Position numbers and translations under genes: made by a program
The notes under the pieces: generated by a model
Seen by the model: the letters and a program-made list of their open reading frames with translations, nothing else
What the model was told of the DNA's origin: nothing
Database searches by the model: none
Shown: positions 11,215 to 21,257 of the stretch, piece after piece
How positions within the stretch are numbered: position 1 is the stretch's first letter
Layout: each line of letters starts with the position of its first letter
Source: Rhyacophila brunnea
Taxonomy: Eukaryota > Arthropoda > Insecta > Trichoptera > Rhyacophilidae
Length of the DNA stretch: 64,000 nucleotides
Assembly (NCBI GenBank): GCA_022495005.1
Contig: JAGYXB010001951.1
Span: forward strand, 10,744,001-10,808,000
Reading direction: 5' to 3'

Positions 11215-11312
11215 ATTGTAAGGCTGCCACACTGGATAAGGACAGGTGGAGGGAGCTGTTGGAGGAGGCCAAGATCCACACCGGGTTGTCACGCCCCTTA
11301 TGATGATGATGA
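11215..11312 (+). pseudogene. RTE-type LINE 3' end
   Basis: The + strand encodes AATLDKDRWRELLEEAKIHTGLS, close to the DRxxWRELLEEAKTHxGL end of RTE-like pol. It stops and is followed by tgatgatgatgac, the short microsatellite tail typical of RTE elements. Only about 100 bases are recognisable, so the copy is strongly 5' truncated. Confidence 0.65.
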
Positions 11313-12754
11313 CATTCTTAAATCTTGTGAATGATTCATTGAATAACAAAATATAGTTTAATTTAAAAATATAGATACCTAGTAATATTTTTGTATCTTG
11401 TGTACCTAATGGGTTATTGGTTTACAAAAACATAGGTGAAATCATAATAATTATAAAGTTAAATTATTATCAATCCAAAAACCTTAAATTGGGAAATTTC
11501 GTCTATTTTCCTTACATTCGATAGGTAAATAAAATTTCTATTAGAACAATAATGGAAAGTGCCCGCTTATGAAATCGTGGATTCGGGTTGACTTGTAATG
11601 TACTGTGAGGGAAATTCTTTGCGAGGCAGCCAATATCCAGAAAATTATGTGGAAATAATTAATATAATCAAGCTAAATTGTGCACATAAAATGTCTTTAA
11701 ATTGAAAATATTATACTTATATCATCTTACATTTTATATGAAAAGTTATTCAAGATATGTATTATTTTATATGTAGACACCCAGTTATAAAGAATCGTAA
11801 TTCTTCCGAGGTATGCCACAAGTATCAACTTTTAGTATGCGCGCAAACTACTTACTCTTTTAAATCTTCTTTGAAGGATTTAAACAAAACTTCTTAAATC
11901 GAGTCTCAGTAAAAAGATAAAACAGTTCTCTTCTGTACGAGGCGAGCAAAAAATGTTTGAACAAAGCTTTAAAATACAAGTAGAGTAGGTACTCTTGTTT
12001 GTTTTTTACAATACCGGAATGGTGTAAGTACTAGAGTAGTCGCCGGGGAGAACAATCGAACGTGTACTATCATCGACTCCAAGTCAAAAGTAAATAACAG
12101 AAGCTAATGACTGTTTGGTATATGTATTACGAAACGTTGTATTTATCAAAGGCATACTCCAGATACCTCGCAGAGCATTGTTGAGTGTCTAGACTTAGCT
12201 TCAGTGATAACGAAACATGAAACTATTATTAAAACGTCAGTTTTGTTAACATTTACTTGGTATAAATCTATTTTTTCTTAATCCTTGGCCATGTCTACTA
12301 TTCAGTCAGAGTATGTGTACATCGCGTAGCACCTCCTGGACTCACTTGTCAGTCTCCCGTAGATCCGCTGTATACACCTTCAAGATAATTTCAACCTAGC
12401 TTACCTGCTCTTCAAACCAACAGGATTCCGGCGTCAAAATAAATACTGTCCACAGAGGCTATATTGCAGGGCTATAAGATAATGACATGACCTGGGAAGA
12501 TGCACGAAGACAACTGAGCGACAGTAATTATTCTTAGTGGTGCCTTTATAAGGCCGAGAAAGAAGAAGACACTACTATTGCAGAATACCTACCTTATTGA
12601 ATAATTAAATAAAATTATAAATTTTTTCACAGTTTTACCGGTCCCACCCTTAAAACGATTTGTGTTGTCAGTGACTAGGTATTGGAAACTATATGTTAGC
12701 TGTTGGATAAATTTCAAATTTAAAGAATGAATTAAAATATTCAAATTTATATTT
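11313..12754. other. Mostly noncoding; small repeat pieces
   Basis: Positions 11317-11362 (AAATCTTGTGAATGATTCA, ATAGTTTAAT) match the outer end of the family A tail seen at 25155-25200. Around 12488-12570 a frame with TWEDARRQLSDS could be another LINE 3' scrap, but the match is too weak to call. Nothing else is recognised. Confidence 0.4.
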
Positions 12755-13680
12755 TTACATATAGTGAACATTACAACTTATTAATTTAAGACGTTCACAA
12801 CATGACATTTAGAAAAAAATAATTATTAATAAAACAGTATTATAAAAAAAAATCGGTATGTGTACTTATGTACGCGCGTTAGAAGTTATACTTCTTTGGC
12901 GTAACAAAACAAAAAATATGATAACTAGATTCTTTGACTAGCTCCTAATTATCTTGTTAAATGACACACTCAAGAAAAAGGACCGCTTATTAGAACGCCG
13001 TTGGTTTATTTCTATACACTTTAACTTATATTACTAAATTATAATATAATGTTTTCTCGTTGTTTTTATTTTTAAAGTACCAACTGTCACTCTGCGTTCA
13101 ATAGTTTGTTTACGTAAGGAACTGCAAATGGCCGGCAATAATAAATTCACTGCCTAGGCAACGGAACCATTCTAGACTATAATATTATACTGTATAATCG
13201 TCACGATTGCAGTATTATACTGTGGCGTAAAGGTAGTGGGTTCGGCTGATAACCGAACAATCGGTGGATCGAATTCAATCGAGTGCGTTTTTTTTCGTGT
13301 GAAAAAATTAATTGTGTGTTACATGTCATACGCCAAAAATACACTCTGATCTGATTTCCCAAACGCGCCAAAAGAAGTATACCTTCAAAATAGATCAACA
13401 TTAAACAGTAGAAAACTGTAAATACAAAAAAAATATTAATTAGATACATACAAAGAAGTACACCAAATGAGCTATGCAGACCCTATTTTAAGAATTAATA
13501 AAACAATGCTCACCTATCTCACCTCACGCAGGTGGAATATGTCAATATTCGAAGTGATTTGGTTGATTGTTACGAGCTATTGGCCTCCCAATTGGCATTA
13601 CCAATGGGAGGTTAGTTCTGCACATTGAGAGAAAAAACAATGGATGCCCTCTGGATAGTTTTATGTACCTATGCAGTTAT
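12755..13680 (-). pseudogene. LINE ORF2 C-terminal fragment and 3' UTR, interrupted copy
   Basis: Read on the minus strand, 13640-13450 matches the copy at 45120-44935 (agtacacc...gcagaccctattttaagaat, cccaattggcat, ggttagttctg). The 3' part at 12840-12755 matches 44840-44757 (gacgttcacaacatgacattt). Between them this copy has about 550 extra bases (12840-13390) that the other copy lacks, including a tRNA-like head at 13220-13287. Coding potential is destroyed. Confidence 0.6.
13220..13287 (+). mobile_element. tRNA-like SINE head (anticodon-loop GAT)
   Basis: A clean anticodon arm, TTCGG-CTGATAA-CCGAA, follows an A-box-like GTGGCGTAAAGGTAGTGG. It precedes a weak B box (GGATCGAATTC). The T-arm stem does not pair well, so this is a tRNA-derived repeat rather than a gene. 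It sits in the extra segment of the interrupted LINE copy. Confidence 0.45.
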
Positions 13681-14084
13681 TAAATTATTGAATTAGGTAC
13701 TTAATTGATAATACTTTATAATTTTCAGTTGAAGATTAAATTTTTAGTCAAATACGTAGTATGAGAAGAGATCAATTTCAAGCCACCGACCATCTTTTAT
13801 GATCTGGAAATTTACTGCCATCCGCGCTACTTAGATATCTTGATGTGAACTGCAGCTCTGCTAACGATTGGTTAATCTTAATCTAAATAATGATAGTGCA
13901 TCGAGGGCAGCGAAATGGAATAAAAAATAGAATAGAATAGAAGAAAAAATAGAATAAATAAACAAAGACATTTAATTTACCTTCTGAGAAGTTAGACGTT
14001 CAGTCATTTTACACTAAGCTTTCTTAGCTTATGGACACAACAGCCTTAGGTGATTGAGTTAATCACGAAGAGACACTTAATCAC
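13681..14084. other. Noncoding, no recognised feature
   Basis: AT-rich; an imperfect aatagaat/aaaatagaata run lies at about 13920-13955. No gene is seen. Confidence 0.5.
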
Positions 14085-14335
14085 GAAGATAGGCTGGAAC
14101 ACGTGTTCCGGATGCCACCAAAGAGTGTGACACTTCGTACCCTTATATATGGCACAGCTTCAAGGGTTCCGTCGCCGTGGTCGGCCCTTTCTCACCCTGC
14201 AAAGGTACCACAAAAGTGACCTACCTGCTGTAGGTCTGACATGGCGGGAAGCGCAAGAGTTGGCGATGGACCGAGGGAAGTGGCACGAACTTGTGCGTGC
14301 CCTATGCCCCAATGTTGGGTCGTGACAAGGTGAAA
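14085..14335 (+). pseudogene. RTE-like LINE pol C-terminus
   Basis: The + strand shows RLEHVFRMPPK and then, after a frame change, LQGFRRRGRPFLTLQRYHK, LTWREAQELAMDRGKWHELV and RALCP before a stop. GRP...LTWxEAQxxAxDRxxWxxLV is the tail of RTE-like endonuclease/reverse-transcriptase proteins. It is one of several such ends in the window, from a subfamily different from 8541-9182. Confidence 0.65.
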
Positions 14336-14777
14336 GAAGAATAAGAAGATCATTTTATAGAAGATAAGCCTTTGAGCACTACTATAAAATCCTAATCTGA
14401 AGACCACCGGCCGCCGCTGGTTGTAGGTATAACAAAAAATATCTTATGCTTGTAACCTTGATTTGAGGCGTTCAAGTCAAACACGATTTTTAACTTGATT
14501 GCAAGAATCTAAAATTGGTATATTTTTGAGTTTGGGACTATAAATATTTAGTTGACCACAACTGCCGTAGACATTGCAATGTCCGAGAGCATTTTCATTT
14601 TAAAATTTGTTTCAGTTCAAGCATTGTCCATCATAAGAGAAAAATATTTGCATTTACTTTCTGAGGAATTTATAATATTTTTTGTTTGTACTTGAGACAA
14701 GATAATATTTCTTTTTTTTCCTTCATTCACTACTTTAATTTCATTATAATTATTAAGTCGTCGTTAAAATAAGAATA

Positions 14778-15084
14778 TGTGGGTCTATTCTATACTTATC
14801 GAACACTAAATTGATAAATAGTATCAAACTTAGGGTAGGTTTGTATCAAAATATTAGCACTTATTGTAACAATTACACGAAGCCGGTTTTTATTGTTGCA
14901 ATAAGTGCGATATTTTAACAGCAGCAAGATAGGTTGTTAGCGATAGCACTTATTGCAACAATAAAAACCGGCTTCGTGTAATTGTTACAATAAGTGCTAA
15001 TATTTTGATACAAACCTACCCTAAGTTTGATAATATTTTTCACTTTATCACTTTAGCGGTCGATAAGCATAGAATAGACCCACA
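14778..15084. mobile_element. Palindromic MITE, family D copy 1 (307 bases)
   Basis: Terminal inverted repeats begin TGTGGGTCTATTCTAT. The arms continue inward through TTAGGGTAGGTTTGTATC, ATTAGCACTTATTGTAACAA and CACGAAGCCGG with very few differences, around a central segment with CAGCAAGATAGG. A nearly identical copy in the opposite orientation is at 44065-44373. Flanking GAATA and GAACA could be a degraded duplication, but that is not certain. No ORF is present. Confidence 0.75.
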
Positions 15085-15189
15085 GAACATTAAATTATAA
15101 TATATGTACTTATACTATTATAATATGTTCGGTTTTTAACTTAAGTATATATTATATTCTCTTAGAGTAAGTTTTCATATTATTGGTAC

Positions 15190-15579
15190 TGTGACACCCC
15201 CGTATGGTCCCCATTTGGAGATGTCTTTGTGTATCTTGAGAGGCCCGAATCGGTATCGAAGCCAACAAATAATAACGGCTGATTGCGAAAATAATTAAAT
15301 AATGTTTAATATCTGTCTAATAAATATCTGACCGGCAACATTGTCAAAAAAAAATACGTATGGCAACGCCGCATTTTGTGCACAGCTCGCAAGTGTGACG
15401 GTTTTTTTGGCGGGGAGAAGCTTCTTTGACAGCACGCAGAAAACACTGCTCGCGCGCGCTACGCATATTTCGTCATCCAAAAAAAAAATATATAAAATGT
15501 AGTAATCTAGTATATATTATCATCAAATAAACTCGTCGTTTCCGAAACAATTCCGGTGTGTTAATTATCCACCTTCACA
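15190..15579 (+). mobile_element. Candidate solo LTR
   Basis: The 390-base unit begins TGTGACACCCCCGTATGG and ends CCACCTTCACA. Near its 3' part it has TATATAAA (about 15490) followed 35-40 bases later by AATAAA, the U3-R-U5 order of an LTR. Its GC-rich middle differs from the flanks. I see no 4-6 base target duplication, no primer-binding site I can name, and no second LTR or internal gag/pol in the window. Confidence 0.4.
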
Positions 15580-15925
15580 TCCCGAATCCAGACGAATAAA
15601 CCAGATACAAAAAAATAAAAGTGACAGTTTGTTTTGACATCAAAAATGGAGGGTAGTGATAGTACGTATATCATATTTTCATATATAGGTAGGTATCATA
15701 TTATTATAATATTCTCATCTGAGATCTTTATAAGATAATATAATTGAATAAATGAATACATAAATAATAAACAAACACAAACGAATTTTTGACAGTAGAA
15801 AAAGTAGAAAAAAACCGTCAATAATGATTATGAGACCAATACGCACATCCAAGATTTATCATTTTGCGAAAACTCACCCTGCATATTATCGTGATGCACT
15901 GGCAGATGTCTCAAAATATGGAAGG

Positions 15926-16350
15926 ATGATGTTGCCCCATCTCCACCCCGCATGTATATGCAGCCGCGGTTTGTACACGGCCACCTTCCATGATGCTATA
16001 AACGTGTCAGAATAAAAAGATTATAGTGCCACACTTCCTTGTCCCGAAGCGATGCTGCAAGGGAGACGGAGTTTTAGATAATAAAAATAAGTTTGACATG
16101 CTCTGTCGTCATTCATCTTTAAAGACATGAAGTGTCCTCTGTACCCTATACTGAAATTTCCGAAACAGATGAGTCAGGAGTTGAAAGTGATGAATCTAAG
16201 GAGGGATCAGAATTATTCCGTCCTCCATATGACGCAGCAAAATTTTCAAATGCCTCAAAGTTGGCCTTGGTTGATATCAAGTCGGCGTGGAAAATCAGGC
16301 CCGTGTGTGGACGGACCGTGGCAAACAGCTCCGTTCAGTCGGATCCCATT
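15926..16350 (-). pseudogene. R1-like LINE 3' fragment, copy 1
   Basis: On the minus strand it encodes ADLISTKANFEAFENFAASY and then GGRNNSD plus a Ser/Asp-rich tail, followed by 3' UTR. It shares its 3' end (left edge, gttgccccatct) with the copy at 55827-56400 but stops about 50 bases further 3' within pol. A shared 3' end with differing 5' truncation is the mark of target-primed retroposition. Confidence 0.65.
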
Positions 16351-17249
16351 CTACAGTCAAATCAAATTCGATAGTCTGAACAAACATACTACCTATATGG
16401 GTCTATAATAAGTATGTACCTATAAGAAGAATATTGAATAGATTAATACGTTTATAATACAAGCATAAGTCAAATAAAAATGATATTAACATAACAGATG
16501 TGAATCAATAATCAACCTGTTGTCGATACCTACATCGACATCTTAAATGGGGATCTCTTTTTGAGATCAGTGTTTAATATTGGATGTACATAATAATTTA
16601 AGGTGATGGTACTTTCATTAAATTTAGCATTAGTTTAAAGTGCCACCACCATAATATTATATTAATTTATGTTAATCAATGTCGCTGATATACTGCATAG
16701 TCATATCAATATATGCGATGTTCTTACTCTCTGTAGTCTGCATACACGGTAAGTCAATAACAGGTCAAAAATCCACTGGTAAAATAAAGTAAAGATGTTT
16801 TTTTTATTTACATTTAAAACTGCTGGTTCGATTTACTGATTAAGTTTGGAGGAATCACATAATTATTATCAGCAATTGAAAAATATTGAGGAAAGTATTT
16901 ATCTACTGCAGTATTTCACGTTTCTACCATGGATTATTTCAGCTCTACGTCAGTACAAGATAATATTATTCCTTCACGTTCTACAGTGCATAATAATGCA
17001 TGGCTGTCGTGAAATGTACGTGTATCATTTTTCATGCGAGGACAATATCAGTTACACGTGTCATTGCTGGTTTGCAGTCTCTATAAAGTTGAACATGAGA
17101 CCGAGTTGTTATCGGTACCGCGAAAAATGGGCAGGATCGTACTCGAGATATTAAGAAAAAATATTGTTTACTAATCATTATATAATGTCACCATTGGAAT
17201 ATCAAAATTGATTCACAGGTATGTTGGTATAGTTTGATACCATTTAAAC
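16351..17249. other. Noncoding or unassigned; one open frame
   Basis: A 102-codon frame at 16846-17154 (+) contains YLLQYFTFLPWIISALR and several Cys/His, but I recognise no family and see no splice context. The rest is AT-rich without known repeats. Confidence 0.35.
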
Positions 17250-17819
17250 CAGTCTTTCTCAAAGTGAGCGATAACGCCCCCTCGTGGGCGCTGAAGGCTT
17301 TCAGGGGGCAGTAGAAGGCTCAGAGAAAATTAGGGGGCGTTAAGAAAATCTAGAAGGGCGACGGCAGACAAATTCTATCTATAAAAATCAAACGGAATCT
17401 AGACACGACACCGTTTGAGATGCAATTTACTACTCAAATGCTTGGAGTCCTGTATATACAGTTAAATTAGAGAGACTTGTGGCTGTTAACAAACTCGTCC
17501 TTCAAATTCATCCTTCACATTAGATAAGTTTTAAATTCAAAGTCTTCTTTTAATAATAATAAAATACTTCTAAATATGATTAAGTATGAGTTTTATTTCC
17601 TCTCATTGAAATATTCTTTGATCTCAGAAATCGGATATGGGTCACACCCTATATATCCTATCCATTTAATAATGCATGTTTAAAAATTATATTTGCAATA
17701 ACTGTTTTTAAGATACGCAACAGATGGTTATGTAAAAAGGTAAGTTACAAAATATGGGGGAAATGGATTTTTTTAAATCTCGAAGTGGGCGGTAGTTGAA
17801 ATAAGTTTGAGAACCTGTG
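17250..17819. mobile_element. hAT-type non-autonomous element with perfect 8-base duplication
   Basis: The left end is CAGTCTTTCTCAAAGTG and the right end, read inward, is CACAGGTTCTCAAACTT; both are flanked by ATTTAAAC (17242-17249 and 17820-17827). An 8-base duplication and a CAG-xx-TTCTCAAA terminus define hAT elements. A short frame near 17490-17522 ends LVLQIHPSH-stop, like hAT transposase C-termini. GC-rich ends with AGGGGGC words contrast with the flanks. At 570 bases it has lost most of any transposase. Confidence 0.8.
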
Positions 17820-17990
17820 ATTTAAACAGTCATTATAATAAATAATACCAATACAATTTCCAATCGCTTTTTCCGTACTCATAGTACCACTTTAGAATGA
17901 TTCCAGTATACAAAAGTGTCTATTCTGGCAGACATACAGACATGACTTAGACAAGAAGTATCGATTTCAAAAATATAATCTTATTTATTT

Positions 17991-18235
17991 ACTATTTTTT
18001 TATTTAACGAATAATTCACAAGATTTAAGAATATAACATTCTTTATAGTAAACATACATAATTTTGAAAACATTTCTGGAAAAATATGTAAACAGTAGAA
18101 AAAATCTTCTGAAAAAATATGACAGAGGATACCTATAGCATTGTGATCGATGTGCGTGGTCGCGAATCCCGAGAGACGCAGGTTCGAGTCCTGCTGGGTG
18201 TCGTATTTTTATTTTTAAAAAAGACCATCTCGTTT
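17991..18235 (+). mobile_element. Family A repeat, copy with inverted tail before the tRNA-like module
   Basis: The left part (17991-18115) is the family tail in reverse orientation: ACGAATAATTCACAAGATTT, AACATACATAATTTTGAAAA, GTAGAAAAAATC. It runs directly into a 75-base tRNA-like module (18128-18202) in forward orientation with acceptor halves GATACCT and GGGTGTC and a perfect T-arm GCAGG-TTCGAGT-CCTGC. The anticodon-loop position reads TCGCGAA on a stem with one mismatch. The right-hand tail is short or lost. Confidence 0.65.
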
Positions 18236-18275
18236 ACTATGTTTCTAGTGCTATCGCGTAGATAAACGTTCTTAG

Positions 18276-18866
18276 TAGGGATTGCAATAACAGTATTTCA
18301 AAACCGGTATTCAAGTATTTATCAATACCGAAATACCGGTCTTAAAAATCCAAAATACCGGAATATTCGGTATTAAGAAAGCACACTTGTTTTCGTTTTT
18401 TAAAATAAATTAAGTATATGTTATATGCTGCTAAAATGCAAATATATTGAGTGAATCCAACAGAGGTGAAAAAATAATAAAACAAATCAAATATATTTAT
18501 ATCTATAAGTAATTGTCGCGATGAATTATCATAATATTATTTCGAAATAGAAACCGTGACAAAAATGTTCAATTATTCTATAATTATTGATGCTTTTCCT
18601 GCAGCCGGGACTCATTTGCACTTAATGAACTTTTGAGGGCTTTAGTTAAAATTATCAATAGGTATAATCAAATTATTTGTAAAAAATCACTAGTTCTACA
18701 ATTATGATGAATACATATTTTTGAATGTCAACATAATAGGTTTTTGATATAAAATGATATTTTAAAAATATTTGAATAGCTATATTTATTGATAAGCACC
18801 TGCTTCTGTTTTTTAATGTTTAAGAAATACCGGTATTGACATTTTCATTCGGTATTGCAATTCCCA
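18276..18866 (+). mobile_element. hAT-type MITE, family E copy 1 (8-base duplication)
   Basis: It starts TAGGGATTGCAATA and ends GGTATTGCAATTCCCA, flanked by GTTCTTAG and GTTCTTAC (7 of 8 bases equal). Both ends are packed with ACCGGTAT/ATACCGG words that can pair. Other copies lie at 29050-29628 (inverted) and 35409-36059, also with 8-base flanks. The interior is about 70% AT and no intact ORF is present. Confidence 0.8.
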
Positions 18867-20903
18867 GTTCTTACATAATGTCTGTTGGGTACATCTTTGG
18901 ATATCAGCGGATATGTCAGATGTATGCTTTTGCGAGTGATCTTCCTCAATTAAAAAGTGATTGATTCTCGTATTTTGGCGTACAGGTCAAGAAACAGTAT
19001 TTCTGATATGACGAAAAGCACGTCTGATGACGTCTTCCTAAAGAATTTTATCGACGAGATCTGCAAGAGTTACTGACCGCTAATTAACTCATTTATAAAC
19101 TTAATTAGATATTCATTTTATACAGTAGGTGGGGTAACCGTAATTCTTGAATAATGTGGCGTATGTAGCCTGAAGACTTCTAATACCTACTCTCCAATTA
19201 TTGTCTCTTGCCATTCTGGCCATCCTTTGAGTGGGTCGGATTGTCGCGTTCGATAAAATTACGGCTATATATCTTTAGTTAGAACTTACGATTTGTGGGT
19301 GTCTTTCTTTGTATATAATTCATAGAGCTTTCCTTGAGGAAAAGAGCTTTAATTTTACTGGGAGCAATAATTATTAACTTGTTTAGTTTGCCACGTTTGA
19401 TTATTTTACTCAGTCGGGAGGCCATAAAATGGAAGGTGATTAGTGAGAGTCCTTCCGACAGTCACTGGAGAAGGGCCGCAGAAGATCATGTCAGCTGGAG
19501 TGCTGGAAAACGACAAAGCTCGAGGAAAATAAAAACGAATATAACTAAACAATATGGTAGGTATATAGTCATATTTGTCTAAATTATTTTCTAATAGGCA
19601 TGTTCCTGAGGAATGTCTGAAATGATGTATTTTCGTAATATCGAATGCTGTGTAGGTATTATTCATTTCAATAAATATTTAGTTTAATTTACAAAAAAAA
19701 TACGTGATAAATTAATTATACGTATTGTGTTGGTATTTATTAAAAAAATATTCACTGCTTAATATACACTACAAAAAATTATACCTATTTATCTACTATC
19801 GTTAATTAATATATTGCTAATTTAGTATATAATGTGTATCATTATAATGAGATACGTAAAATCTATCCAACAAATAAAACTTCGACTCGATAAATTTTAT
19901 TGAATGCGGCCCTGACTACATCTTTACAATATGTGCATGTACCTATATATATATTATCATGGAAGGTTTACACACACGCACGCACGATGCATTTCACAAA
20001 AGTGCGTTTCCAAACTGAACAAAAAAGGCACAGTATTATTTGCAATCCGGAATGCAACCTCTCCGGTTCGTTTGGTGCTTATTCCGGTTGACGGAACCGC
20101 GTCACAATCGGAACGGTTCCGAAGGGTCCCATAAAACTCGCGAATCAAGTGGCTGGAAACCGTACCACATGAGCATTCCAATCTCGACAAACAATAGTCA
20201 AACCCTATTATTGTCGGGTTCACCATGATTTCTGTGACTACGAAAAAGGTTTAAAGCGGTGATTGATATCGGAGTAAAAGTATTGTCATATTTATTTTTA
20301 CCAATTTGAATAAATTATAGTTATCATAACATTATAAATATTATATAGTAGATAATACAATTAATTCATCCAATCTTATTTAAAATTAATCTAATATAAT
20401 TATTATTATACCTAATAATAATAATCCTAAAAGCCAACAGTTAGGTTTTTTTAAGTACCTATTAACCAACATAATAATATGTACGTGTGTCAAAATGATA
20501 TTATAACCGGGGGCAGGACTTCAAAGTAACCTAAAACTACAATATTTAATTAAAATATCTAGAAAAATAGTAATGACTTTTACATTTTAATTTATATATT
20601 ATTTATATAAGTAAAGCGTAAATTACCATACTCCTAGACCACCCTAAATGATTTTATGTACAAGGAATAGTTGTTGACCATTCGTCTCTCAACTCTAACC
20701 TAACCGATTGAGTTTTTAATTTTATAATTTAATTTAATTGATTGTATAAAAAACACATTAAAAAATAACATGCATTTTTGTCCATCGCCTGCTACCCTAC
20801 CAACTGGGCTTTGTGGATGGAAACAGCAATCGATATCAGGATTAGTTGACTTTGGGTGCTATCTATTCGATTGTACTTTCTCTGCATATCCTATGCTTCA
20901 TCA
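18867..20903. other. Noncoding or unassigned region
   Basis: Overlapping open frames of 60-90 codons at 19334-19666 and 19900-20228 lie in patches richer in GC than the flanks. The second, around 20030-20230, has many CCGGTT/AACCGG words. I recognise no protein family and no splice pattern, so I leave them uncalled. The remainder is AT-rich. Confidence 0.35.
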
Positions 20904-21257
20904 CTAAGGATGCTGATCACTGAAATTACAAGCGCTGCCAACAATCTCCTTCCGTCTAAAGCGATCCTGCGCTGATAACGTTGCTTCGGTTATTATTAAT
21001 TCAGCTGCTTTATCGGTGGTGTCATTCCATCTGGAAGACGCGCGCCCTCGCAACCTCCTCCCTTCGACGCCACCAGAGATCACTATCCTCTTCAAACTGA
21101 TCGGATATCTTCTTACTATGTATCTGAAGAATTTGAGAACACGTCTCTTGCAGTTGGCCAAGAGATTCTCTTTGAACCCAAGGTCTTTGAGTACAGAGAT
21201 ATTTGAACGCCGGATTTCATAGATATGGAGTGCGGATAATTTTACGTTATTCACCAA
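20904..21257 (-). pseudogene. RTE-like LINE pol C-terminal open fragment
   Basis: The 117-residue frame includes EIRRSNISVLKDLGFKENLL, CKRRVLKFFRYIVRRYPISL, GVEGRRLRGRASSRWNDTTD and AQDRFRRKEIVGSACN, ending near HP. This is the block after the reverse-transcriptase domain of insect RTE-like endonuclease/reverse transcriptases: NVSILKELGI, CKRRxLKFFGHIVRR, VEGxRxRGRxxxRW, AxDRxxWRxIV. Here the usual Trp in the last motif is Arg-Lys, and the upstream polymerase is missing, so it is a 5'-truncated but still open copy. Confidence 0.72.

Noticed and set aside
16127..16408. Two overlapping + frames of 80-93 codons
   Set aside because: They are the antisense of an R1-like pol fragment; the minus strand matches the copy at 55827-56400 in a single pol frame.
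20030..20230. A CpG-rich promoter or exon
   Set aside because: Several frames are open at once simply because stop codons are rare in the GC-richer patch; no gene is found beside it.
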